Positions 51,812 through 62,895 of a stretch of 64,000 bases of DNA are shown here, piece by piece (the first letter of the stretch is position 1; each line of letters starts with the position of its first letter). The position numbers and the translations under genes were made by a program. Under the pieces are notes generated by a model that did no database searches, was not told the DNA's origin, and worked only from the letters and a program-made list of their open reading frames with translations. Source of the DNA: Liolophura sinensis (Eukaryota; Mollusca; Polyplacophora; Chitonida; Chitonidae); assembly GCF_032854445.1 (NCBI RefSeq), contig NC_088295.1, positions 28,013,385 to 28,077,384 on the forward strand, given 5' to 3'.

Positions 51812-52217
51812 GTGGACATGATTTGGTCCATGTAATTTCTCCTAAATTGCTGATTTTCTGTGATCCAGGTGGTTTCAAACTCTATATGCCTACACCTTCA
51901 ATATTAAGGCATATTCAGGTCTAACATTTTATTTGCCCAGCATACATCTCCGAAGAATGCACTTCACATATTTCTACGAAATTTTATGTGCTTCTTCCCT
52001 GTGACCTGAACTAGTGCTTTTTTAAGTTTCCTGACAGTCAGTTCAATATTTACAAAGCTCGCCCCTTGAAATACTTGGTGTTTTTCATGTGTAAAAGTCA
52101 AAGTTTCGATTGTACAGATACTTCATGGCAGCTAGTCCTGATCATTGTCATGGTTGTGTACTTGTAAATGACAGTCACTCATGAAGGAATGAATTTAAAC
52201 CCCCACCCCCAAGGGCT

Positions 52218-52340
52218 TTATTTGATTGGTGTTTACTCAAGAATATTTCACTTACACGACAACGGCCAGCATTATGGTGATAAGAAACCACTCAGAGCCC
52301 AGGGGATACCCACAACCATCCGCAGGTTGCTTGCAGACCT
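52218..52340 (-). repeat. SINE-A, 5'-truncated, minus orientation
   Basis: Tail, 3' domain (with a small deletion: GTGTTTACTCAAGAA) and body up to CCGCAGGTTGCTTGCAGACC are present; the tRNA-like head is missing. A 7 bp duplication AAGGGCT flanks it (52211-52217, 52341-52347), consistent with insertion of an already truncated copy. Confidence 0.85.
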
Positions 52341-52739
52341 AAGGGCTATAATAGAGAATGAACAAATATGAAGTACTCTAGAGGCAGAGCGGTACTTGCC
52401 ATATGACTAATACAGCCGAGCTATGGGAGCAATTACTCACTGCCTGCTTCACCATTGATGATATGTTTATAAACAAGTGAGGATGTCTCTTTTTGATAGA
52501 TGTAGTCTCTTTCATGTATATGTCTGGGAGTAGTAGATGCATGAAGTCAGCCAGCATTACATGTTTGGAAGCTAATTACGTCTTAATAGACTTGCTGTAG
52601 TCAGGGGAGGGGTAGAGAAGCCTGGGCTTAAAGGGGCTAATATCAGTTGTGTCAACAACCACTTGAGCCGAACCCATGTGTTCAGCCGAAGCAAGCTGAG
52701 GTTGTCATGAGAACACATTAGCTTTCAGAGCATATAAGC

Positions 52740-53700
52740 CTTTAGATCAGGCTTGGAACAAAATTAAGCATTTAGAACATTTCAACTTTTAGAATATATC
52801 CACCTATTGAATATAGCATCCTTTAGAACATACCAGTCATTAGAATTCACATATATCGGCCTTTGGAATATATCAACATTCATAGCATATCAGCATTTAG
52901 AGCAGACCAGCATTTAGAACATATCAACCTGTGGAATGCATCAGTCTTTACAGCATACATGTATGCGCTTTTAGAATGTATTAGTCTATAGATCATATAT
53001 GTGGAATGTATCGGCAAGGTACATCCTTTAGAACATAACAAAGCACATATCAGCCTTTAGAACATAACAAAGCACATATCAGCCTTTAGAACATAACAAA
53101 GCACGTATCAGCCTTTAGAACATAACAAAGCACATATCAGCATTTAGAACATAAAGCACATATCAGTCTTTAGAACATAACAAAGAACTTATCAGCCTTT
53201 AGAACAAAGCAAAGAACATATCAGCCTTTAGAATAACATAAAGCACATATCAGTCTTTAGAACATAACAAAGAACTTATCAGCCTTTAGAACAAAGCAAA
53301 GAACATATCAGCCTTTAGAATAAAGCAAAGAACATATCAGCCTTTAGAATAAAGCAAAGAACATACCAGCCTTTAGACTATAACAAAGCACGTACCAGCC
53401 TTTAGAACATAACAAAGAACATATCAGCCTTTAGAACATAGAAAAGAACATATCAGCCTTTAGTACAAAGCAAAGAACATATCAGCCTTAAGAATAAAGC
53501 AAGTAACTTACAAGCCTTTAGAACATAGCAAAAAACATGTCAGCTTTTAGAACAAAGCAGAGAACATAGCCTTTAGAACATAGCAAAGAACATATCAGCC
53601 TTTAGAACATAGCAAAGAACATATCATCGTTTAGAACATAGCAAAGGACATATAGCCTTCAGAACATAGCAAAGAACATATCAGTCTTCAGAACATATAT
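52740..53700. repeat. 29 bp minisatellite array
   Basis: About 24 regular units near CATATCAGCCTTTAGAACAT + AACAAAGCA fill 53020-53700, and degenerate units extend back to about 52740. An 87 bp (3 x 29) higher-order unit is repeated at 53150-53236 and 53237-53323. Variant units (AGCAAAGAACA, AATAAAGC) are interspersed. The unit has no dyad symmetry and there are no unique spacers, so this is not a CRISPR array. Confidence 0.95.
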
Positions 53701-56633
53701 AATCCTGAGTATTTCTTGTTTCACTCAGGTGTAAATAATTTTGTTAACACATAATACTTTGTGCACAAGAATTCAGTATTTTAGGTGACGTCAGTGGAAT
53801 ATTAATAATAACCTTTATACTTTCGGGGGCTAAGTACCTCTAAGGATCAGTGCTACAGATATTTATTTGTCAGATTCTTTCCTTTGTAGTTAGGACTGTG
53901 CAGTATACAAGTAGATGTAGATCTACGTATAAATTGCCCAAAAACATTCTAGAATAAAGTAATTATTGCAGCTCTTCTGCAAGAGGAATGAATTTGAATG
54001 AAATTAATACATTTATTTCGCATCAACCTGTGTGAGGTTTCTTTCAATAGCTTACTCACTATCAGTTTTATTCTGTACTTTTCATCCCTTGTGCTTTGAT
54101 AGCAGGGGTTGCAGTATTATTTTTTTCTGTGGTAACCTGCCTGATACAACAGGTAAATTTGCTTTTACCTGTCTAAACACTGCTTGGCTAGTGGAAACTT
54201 ATGAACAACTGCCGTCTTTGGATTAAAAGATGATAGAACAGTTGTTGATGTAGGCTAAATCCATTAGAAGACAAGAGTTTATTATTTTGTGCTTTAATTA
54301 TTGGCAGTAAATATTATAAGTCTGAAGTGTTTCTGTGTATTTGTTGCTAACTGTTGCTAATTTTTTATTCCATTTCATTAGCTTCTCTTTTCTCGAAATC
54401 ATAGGTACGTGTTAGCCCAAAGCTAAGCTGGAAGTTCCTCCCGCAACACCCAGCTTCTGTCATATGGATTTTCATGCGGAAAATTTCACTACAAAAAAAA
54501 CGGCTTGAACCCTACCTTATTTTTGCTATCAACTGATTCCCTAAAGCGCCCGAAATGTAATATGTCAAAGCCAGCATTGGTAAACCATCTTTCAACTGTA
54601 ATCCAGGCATTTAAAGTTTTCGAATCTCACAACTCAAATCAGTGTCTGCCACATTTGGAATTTTATTTTTTTAAACAGCTGGATTACTGTTGAAAAATGG
54701 TTTACCGTCTTCTTCATGGCCAACACTCGTGTATGTCTGAGGGTACAAATATCATGGTAGGCATTCTCCACAGCTTTATGTTGGCAAAGGAGCTTTTACT
54801 GTAGCCTAGAGTGTCTGAAAACTAACTAAACTGGAGAAGGTCGAGCACATGGTTCGCTGTGAAGATTTACTTTTGATTTTGACAGGATTGTCTGCTTTAA
54901 ATATCGCATATGCAGTAACTTTCATGAACTTAGGAGTACACATAAATCTTTAAGCGTATACAGTACACTCTGTTTTAATTTTAGAAGTGTATCATCTTTT
55001 TTTAAGCACATTTACACCTGTACGCCCCTTAACTGCAGCACTGAAGAATGCAATGTTGCATGTAGGAATGTCTTGTGTTTTTTATCGAAGTCTGAAAAAG
55101 CATATTCGAGATGTAAATTTTGTTTATGTCATATTTGGTCTTGTTGGTTCAGTTATAGGCGGGTGACATTTTAGGGTATGGGACATGAATATGATGTTTT
55201 GTTTTGTGTTTGTCATTGTTATAATTTTATCTGTAAGAAATTTTTATGGTCAATGAATGGTATGGTCGGGTCTTCAGCAGTTTGTTGAAAGTTAACTAGA
55301 GCTTGAATGCCCACCTTTTTGACGACAGAACACAGAACACAGAACAGATTATAGTTTAGTTCTTAATGTACATATAATACCAAACATTCTTTTGGAATTA
55401 TATGGGTGCAGATAACAATATTTTGGATAAAACAGAACAAAAAAAGATCATCAGGTGTTCAGTATCAATATGTATGTGTATGGCAAGATTAATACTCAGA
55501 TTGAAAAGGGCAGTTAGTCATTAGAGGTATTACCTTAATTCTAAAGTAAACAGGGTCCTCGAATAATACACAAGGTAATTCCTTTTATCTCCTTTTTGTA
55601 TTGACATCTCTCATGATATTGATCAAATAGGCTAATTAATTCTGCATAAGTGCAGTTTGAATTCATGAAAGCACAGATCCTGAAGAGGATTAATATTTGG
55701 TAAGCTTTGTTGTTCAGAAGGTTATTGGAACTTATGGCCTTCATAAGCTTTCTCTATATCTGGTAGATAAAATGTTAAAAAACACAAACTGATGCAATTT
55801 TTAAAGAAAACAACAATCTTGTCTAAAGATTGTGCATTTTTTTCCATTATTTACTGTGCTTGTTCAGTTTGCTTTTTACCCTGTAGGATTATTCTCATGT
55901 TTAAAACAGGGTTTATTCGACCTCGTTAGGTTAAATATTTATGCATTTTGATTCATAAATAATTATTATTATTTTTATATCACATTTCACCTTCAGTGTT
56001 ATTTGATCTGTATGTCATCTTGCAATTTCTTTTTTGTGTCATAAAAACAATAGGTCTGATGTAAGAGGAGATTCTGTATATTATATTACTGGCTTCTTCC
56101 TTGGGCTGTTGGGTTTACTGATAATCATGCTTCTGCCCACACATACTATTTCTTAAAACTCATACAGCTTTGCAAAAAGTTCATCTGTCTGTAGCGGTGA
56201 GAGGCTGAGTGTATCCAGGTTTGAAGGACGATTGACAATAAAGTGACTGAATAAAGTTATAATTAATTACACCTGACTGCAGATGCTTGGAGGTGACTCT
56301 GGTCAGTCAATAGGCATCTCCATCTTTTATTAATCACCCTCAAGACACCATAGCTATAGCGTTTCATTGTGCTGTGAAATGACTTTACCACCCCTGAACA
56401 GCAAGCAACTGGTTGCTCTGACTTTCTTGTTGACTTCTGGGCACTTGACCATGTGACTGACAAGGCACTGAATCAATCCGGTCTAGGCATTATCTCTTAG
56501 ATACCATAAGGACTATTCACTGGCTTAGACATTGATGACAACTGCACTCATCAAAAGAATTCAGAGACATGATTGCAGGTGATCGCATCTTCTAGTTTGA
56601 GGATGCAATCATGATGTGATTTTTATACAATTA

Positions 56634-56735
56634 TGCCTGGTTTCCTCCCGCCTTAAATGCTGGTCATCGCAGTATAAGTGAAATGTTCTTGACTATGGCG
56701 AAAAAAACACCAATGAAATAAATAGATAAATATAA
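56634..56735 (+). repeat. SINE-A 3' fragment
   Basis: TGCCTGGTTTCCTCCCGCC, TAAGTGAAATGTTCTTGA and ACACCAATGAAATAAATAGA are present. The head and half of the body are missing, and the 3' domain is diverged. Confidence 0.85.
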
Positions 56736-56929
56736 CAGTGATGTGTACAGTGTGTAAAATTAGATCGCCACATTGGATATGTCAACAGTTGCAATTCAAG
56801 CGCAACTGAGATGCATATTTGGATTTTTGACAACTTCTAAACTACAACGTGATATAGGATGTGGATACTGATTTAATTCATTGGCCTAGAACGTTCCTTG
56901 CGTATTTTGATCATCAATGAAACTGTTGA

Positions 56930-57049
56930 TGGTCATGGGTTTCCATCGGGTTTTGCCTGGTTTCCTCCCACCATAATGCTGGCCACTGTTGTGTAAGTGA
57001 AATATTCTTGAGTACGGCGTAAAGCACCAATCAGATAAATAGATAAATA
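56930..57049 (+). repeat. SINE-A, 5'-truncated with target-site duplication
   Basis: Runs from GGTCATGGGTTTCC to a (GATAAATA)-type tail and lacks the tRNA-like head. A perfect 10 bp duplication AAACTGTTGA is at 56920-56929 and 57050-57059. It lies about 200 bp after another truncated copy in the same orientation. Confidence 0.9.
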
Positions 57050-58734
57050 AAACTGTTGACACCTCTGCTTAGTGCATGAATCCATTTTAATTCCATACTT
57101 TATATAATTTCTTAGTGGTATGTGTTGAACATTGTTAATTGGCAAATGGCCTCGTGATTTCTGACCCACAATCAATGGCAATGTCTATTTAGGTGGACTG
57201 CTTGTATGGGAATGTCTGTTCTAACATCTGGATTTAATGGAGCCAGCTCATTTTGTTTACATTGAAAAAAGAAGAATTTTTTTTGATTTTTGTTTCATCT
57301 TAGTTTTTTAATTTAAAAAGTTTCCTCTTGCACTATTAAAAGCACTATAAGAGATGAAACTGTTTGAAAACTAAGCTCTTTTCATTGAAACATTTCAGCT
57401 AAATTAACATGCTTAATTAGGTTATTTGTGAAACAAAAAGGTTTCTTTATGCAGATGAATATTACATGGTATGTGTTCCACCCAACCTAAAAATGAACGG
57501 CTAAACAATTTGGATCTACACAGGACAAATTTTTTATTGTTTCCATTAATCATCTAAACCTCTATGATCAGTGTGTAGTGATTCATGGCTCAGTGTTGTG
57601 TATAAAGCTATGCGATTGGCTAATATTCGTATAGATCAGTAATAAAGTAAACTTTAGATAAAGAAAACTGATAGATATTGTTCTTTTATATTTTCTTAGT
57701 GGGCCATCTTGTTTTTATTTTATATTCATTATATAAGATTCTTTTTTTTTAGACATAGGTATATTAAAAAGGAATGAATTCTTCAGCAACAAACCTTGTA
57801 ATTTATTAATACAAGGTACATGTACATGATTCCTCATGTGCTATTGTTGTATTTTAGATACGATATGATCGAGAACCAGATGTATCAGGGGTTAATATTG
57901 TGGTTTTACAGCCCATAGCAACGTAAAATATTTATCAGTATTGTAACTTGAGTATTTATGACATGTTGATATGTTGACTAGTAAACCATGTTTGGTGGTA
58001 TCTTCAGCATGTGCAGGCTCTGAAATTGCATCAAGGCTGTTAGATGGCCTTGGTGCCTCAGCAACCCTTTGGGTATTATCCCTCCACATGTTCTGTTGTA
58101 TGGCAGGATGAGACATGTTGCCTCGAAGAGTACAGGGCTACTCTGTATTAATGTTTGCACAGTTGCATGTGTGTGTTGGGAATACCAATATAGGATGACT
58201 ATTGAATTGTGAGCGGTGTACACACTGGCAGCTTGTCAGGCTAAGCTCTCTGTACAATCTCGGAACAAAAGCACACAGTAACACTGAGAGGAGGAACTTA
58301 AAACATGGGGCATGCATGTGTCAAAGACGAGCCCAGTGCACTTCGTCAGCATTAGCCACATTTGTACATGTGCCATTGCAGTTACCAAAACTGCACCATT
58401 ATAAAGTTATGTCAATTTTGTAGATATAGCTTTGCCATCTTGGGCTAATGACTAACAGAGGAATCAACAAGTTGCTTGAATGGCTCATAGTAGTGCTCCA
58501 CTCCCAGATAAAACTGAGTTAATTTTATTGGCGGGGCAGTTGTTTTATCCCAGTAGTTATTGTGGGCCAATTACTAGCTTGATCAACGTCATGGCCATGG
58601 CGTAATTGTGAGGTTGGAAGAGTCTGTGGTCAGCACTTTGCTGATCCCAGCTTAAATAAGAGACAGCTTCTGTAAGATGACTGTCATGCTGAAATAAGGA
58701 GCTAGTAGAAATGACGGTGGTGTTTGTGTTTTAT

Positions 58735-59250
58735 TTGGATATATATCTGTAACAGCCAATGACAGCTCTGTTGTCAGCTTCATTGGTCCGCCTTAATGTA
58801 TTTACTATGCAGCAGTTGTAAGAGGATTACCCTCTCAATCATCGGTCGGCTCTGTCAATATCAAATCTGGCAGGGCCTGTTGTGCTTGCCTCCCCTCTGT
58901 CATGTGGGTGGTATTGGTAGGTAAAAACCTGCTGTACACTATACCACTGGCACATGCTCTGACTACGACTGGCAGACAGGCAGGCAGCAGTGGATCGGAG
59001 CAGGATCAGTCAGTCCTAAAAGCAGCTGCCTATGAATGTATGGTCACTGTCACAGCACGCCGGACTCCCCTGTTGGAGACCCACGACAATCAGTCTGCAG
59101 TCATTGACTTGTCTTGTGGGAGTTAAATTAAACAGCAACATTGGGCAGTTCTTTATCCAAGAGAGAAGAAGATTTGTGAACAGGTGACTCTTGTATCTGG
59201 TGATACTGCCTCATGCATCCAGAACGCTGATGTTAGCAAGTCGAATACAG
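58735..59250 (+). promoter_or_regulatory. Possible internal promoter and non-coding first exon
   Basis: CCAAT (58756-58760) and its inverted form ATTGG (58782-58786) sit in a short inverted repeat within a CG-richer stretch. Some 460 nt downstream is a good donor, ATACAG|GTAAGA (59251). No acceptor was found before it, so a transcript starting near 58.8-59.1 kb could use this as a leader exon for exon B. Several short ATG frames in it argue for untranslated sequence. Purely motif based. Confidence 0.3.
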
Positions 59251-60177
59251 GTAAGACAGTTTTTCCTCTGGTTTGCAAGGTATTCTTACAGTTATTAGGC
59301 TTAGTAGCTTTCAGTTTCTAGTTGGCAAGAAAATTCTGATTTTATGAAATTCAGTATAAAAGTGCATGGAATGATGCCAGATTACATTAGAAAAAAATAT
59401 TCATTTCCTGATTTGCCAGAGAATAAATGTAAAACTTAATCACGTGTTATTTTGAGGTGCAGTATATTGGACGTCTTGTGAGTTTTGAAATACATCATTC
59501 TCATTTAATAAACTCTGTAATTTGGTCATCCTCAAAGGTGACACCAGATGTGGCATTCTCTCTCAACCAGATAATTTTTCGGCGGATTTTATTGATTTGT
59601 GTTTTTCTGCATCAGAAAAATTTGTTCCCTGTTTCAAGTTAAGCTGTTGCCTACAGGCTTTTCTAAAGTAAATTAGGAAGACAGAATTAAATCTCACTTT
59701 TTAACCCTGTTTGATGAAATTGAGAAAATGTCAATTGTACATCATTCTGATTAAAACGTGATATTATAATACATGTACATGAAAGATGGAAAGATACACA
59801 TGGTAGGATATGATGGGAAAATCTTAATCCGGTTTCCAGCTAATGTTGTAAAAAATAATTTAAATATAATATGATATTCTGTAATTTAAAATGAAAATGG
59901 AAATTCACTCTGGAAACCAATATGTTGATGTGCCTTAATTGCTGATAATTACAAAATTCATTGCACAAAGGGAATTGTTGCTGTTAGATAATAGTTATGC
60001 GTGATTTATAGATCTTGTATTAATCTGCAGTCGTCAGAAAACATTTCTGCAGATAATTTTGAATTGCTTAGCCAGCTGCTGGAAATTTTAATTACTAGTA
60101 CATTGTGTACATATGTCCATTGAATCAGTGGAAATCCATTCATTTTTAGTTATCTCTCCCATTTGCCTCTTTTTCAG

Positions 60178-60303
60178 ACCCTGTGTTACTGTGGACTCTT
60201 TGGGAGATGGTTTAAGGTTTTCACAGTATCTGAGCTATTGCCAGCCAAAGGACAATCGTTTTCTGCAACTGAGTGAATCGTTGCCAGTACCCTTCAGTGA
60301 GAG
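60178..60303 (+). CDS. Exon C: phase-2 internal exon, 42 codons
   Basis: A classic acceptor with a strong pyrimidine tract (CTCTTTTTCAG|A) and a donor GAGAG|GTAATT bound 126 nt that stay open in one frame. The exon starts on the third base of a codon and ends after the second base of another, so it can be included or skipped without changing frame. Its phase matches the exit of exon A: the joined codon is AG+A, Arg. The peptide begins PCVTVDSLGDGLRFSQY and ends ESLPVPFSE, with no recognised domain. The same frame is open upstream to an ATG at 60113, so an alternative first-exon reading is possible. I favour splicing because of the acceptor. It precedes exon B by 460 nt on the same strand. Confidence 0.62.
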
Positions 60304-60763
60304 GTAATTCTGAGGGCCTCCAGATATTAAGCTGTTTAAGTTCTTGACAAAACATAGTGCTGAAAGGGAACAATTGTGGAAGATGTTGTTGGCATGTAAC
60401 AACACATGTTGGCGCTGGGAACAAAAACCTGCCACATGTGTTAAGAGATGTATATCTATTATGTAGGTAGCAGGCCCGCCAACAAGCAGTGATGGGCAGA
60501 TGTGGCTTTCCTCAATGCCCCTTGGTGTAAGCATTCCCCAGCTGAAGAGCCTCCATCTCCAGATCAGGGCCATGAGGCAGCCTGTACATGCAAGCAGTGC
60601 AAACCCTCCACAGGTCTGAGGCTCCAGTTATGTGAGACATGCCAGATGGAAAATACTAAGTGTGTTCCAAGTGAAATCCCTGTCAGTTTAACAATTCCCC
60701 TTGTAAATTGACTGTAGTATGGTCTGATTGTTTTTCTCCCCTGTTTAACATCCTGGTGCAAAC

Positions 60764-61641
60764 ATGATGAACCTTTTCCGCCGTGCCAGGTCACGGTCAC
60801 CATCTACGGAAATTCCAAAATTGTGCATAGAGGGCAAGAACCCTGTCCCTAACGACGAACAGCCGGTAGCGAGACCTGACCTGAGAATTCCAAAAGAAAA
60901 CCGACGACGTTCCACCAGCTTTGACTCGAGCAGTTTCCAGGCAGAGGTCGATCGGGCAGAGCTGCTGGACGTCCCGCACCCTTCCCGCAGATCCAGCTCC
61001 TTTGATGCCGCTTGCAATGCCTACAGCAATTATTCAGATGACAATGCTTCAGATCGGGACTCAGTCAGTAGTCTCAGGGTCCCGTTGTACCTACTACGAC
61101 GCTCCTCCTTGGACATTCCCAAGCTGTGTATCCACTGTCTCCATGTGGAGGCGCTGGAGTCAGGGGAACTGGCTGACTCCCAGTCTTCCCTGGACATGAG
61201 CAGCGCAGGAGTCAGTGATGACTCCAGAGCATCCTCCTCCCTCGGAAGCTTCTCAGATGAGCTTGATTCCGATTTTTATTTTTCCACAGACGAAAGTGAG
61301 GAGGAAATAGAGGAGACTAAAAAAAGCCCGACATTTACTCTTTTTCCTAGAAGGAGCAGTTCAGTTTTTGAAGATTCTGAAAGAGACTGCCAGAGGAAAG
61401 ACTCGGTGGAGTTGTCGTACACGAACGCTGTCACACTTCAGGTCCCTGTTTTGAAGCAACACCGCTCGTCTTCTATGGATGCAACTTATTCAACAGTGCC
61501 TAGTGATGACATGCGCCGCTCCTCTTGGGACGGAGAGAGCTTAGATGTTCCCAAGCAAAACCGATCAAGTTCTATTGACGTGAACCTACCTACAGAAGAA
61601 GATTCGACGTATCACGCTGTCACACCTGCTCCACACAATCA
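60764..61641 (+). CDS. Exon B: Ser/Arg-rich N-terminal region, probably of an rdgA-type diacylglycerol kinase (partial gene)
   Basis: By far the longest open frame in the window (292 codons), with an in-frame TAA at 60746, two adjacent ATGs (60764, 60767) and a strong donor AATCA|GTGAGT (61642). DGKs of this type phosphorylate diacylglycerol to phosphatidate, damping DAG signalling; the C1, catalytic and ankyrin parts would be in later exons. The N-terminus MNLFRRARSRSPSTEIPK is basic. After it come repeated [VI]P + RRSSSxD motifs, two IPKLCI copies (residues about 17 and 118), a Ser/Asp-rich centre and an acidic run (DESEEEIEE). Several RRSS segments fit basophilic kinase sites. The fly rdgA N-terminus, as I remember it, shares the RSR[TS]P start and L-V-PK-RS-S-F/I-D repeats. 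That comparison is unverified: coding status is near certain, family identity moderate. Confidence 0.88.
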
Positions 61642-61721
61642 GTGAGTGTACCTGTTTTATCTTTGCAGCTGATCCATCCAGTGGCCAGATCCCTCACATC
61701 TACCCTTTGAACACAAAATGC

Positions 61722-61727
61722 AATAAA
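61722..61727 (+). terminator. Possible intronic poly(A) signal
   Basis: AATAAA lies 77 nt after the TGA (61643-61645) that ends exon B if its donor is not used, and a T-rich element (TTTTTTTTTTGTTGC) follows about 25 nt later. Together they could end a short transcript encoding only the N-terminal region. AATAAA is common in AT-rich introns, so this is weak alone. Confidence 0.3.
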
Positions 61728-62865
61728 GTTCAGCTCAATATTAGGAATAATTTTTTTTTTGTTGCTATTACTGAAATTGTGATTTATTGTTAAGTCTGTG
61801 GGACATTTGTGTATTTAGGCCCAAGATGTGGCCAGCCTCATTTGCATTCTCTTGACTGTTATAAAAGTTTACAAAACTTTATCCGATCAAATTTCAAGTG
61901 TGTGTTTAACATATACAAAACTGCAGACAAAAATATGCCTGCATTCACATAAATGTATGTGGCTTCCTAGAGGTGAATGAAGTATTATAAATTTGGAAGA
62001 TAGAAAAAAAAATTATCTTTAGGATAAAAGTATGAAAGTTCAATATTTAATTAGATTCTTGAGCTCCATCAGTTTGTCGTTTTACAATTTACAATCAATA
62101 TATAAAGGCTAAGAGTATCCTTTATTCCATTAATCAATAAATTCAAGATCCAATAACGCTTCCTATGGACTGTCACTGATCTTATACAGTAGTGCAGGGG
62201 TTACACCAAGTTTTTTTTTTTTTTGTGAGAATGTAATGATGACCCAAGATACCTTTGATCATTGATCTTAATTAGTGAAAATCCTAACTAGGGGCTGTTT
62301 ATCAATACATAGACCAACCCTCTATACCCTGACACTAATTAACTGAGCAGCCTGACACTGGGTGTATCTTATAGGGATCTACACACGTATGCTCGTTGTG
62401 AGCTAGCAAATCGAATATCGGTGCACTGAGAAACTACGATAAACAACAGAATATAGGGATCACAAATGATTTTGATGTGGTTTCATTTGGGAGACAGCCG
62501 TGCTCATTAGAGTGTCTAAGCACCCAATCATAACGGTTTTCACATGTCACTTTTAAATAATCTCCATAACGGATAGCCTGGATCGCCAGCATGCTTCATT
62601 GGTCATAAATTAGGTGCAGTGTTTTACTAATTTGCCTGCAATCATACGCCTACTAATTGCCTGTAGGTGGAGCAAATGTACTGTTATTTGATTAGCTTGA
62701 TATGGCTGTGTGTAATCAATCTGTCTGTTACGCGGTGGGCCTTCTAATTGAATTGGTCATGTGAACTTCTACCTGTACATGCAAGTAACCTTTTAACATA
62801 TACCAATTCCAGATGAGACATCAAAACTCATGAAAAGAGTAATTACACCTGTGTAAACTTTAATT

Positions 62866-62895
62866 TTTTTTTGTTGTTGTTGGGGGGGGGGGGGA
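62866..62895. repeat. T-rich/G-tract simple sequence
   Basis: TTTTTTTTGTTGTTGTT is followed by about 13 consecutive G. Length variation and sequencing error are likely here. Confidence 0.9.

Larger units (their letters stand above)
17943..60177 (+). other. Putative 42 kb intron between exons A and C
   Basis: No other convincing coding exon was found. The interval holds SINE copies and fragments, several minisatellites, hairpins, a candidate cis-regulatory cluster near 40.5-40.9 kb and a strong recursive splice site at 37796|37797. Remaining open frames lack splice context and are of chance length. Inclusion of this whole stretch in one intron rests on phase agreement between exons A and C, not on transcript data. 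Confidence 0.5.

Noticed and set aside
53020-53700. Regularly spaced repeats resembling a CRISPR array
   Set aside because: Units are contiguous 29 bp tandem copies without unique spacers, in eukaryotic intronic DNA with no cas genes.
58902-59126. 74-codon frame starting ATG in the candidate promoter/leader region
   Set aside because: It ends in a stop before the donor at 59251, has no recognised motif, and is better explained as untranslated leader.
60235-61017. Several minus-strand and +2-frame open frames over exons C and B
   Set aside because: Shadows of the plus-strand coding exons; they lack independent starts, splice sites or family matches.
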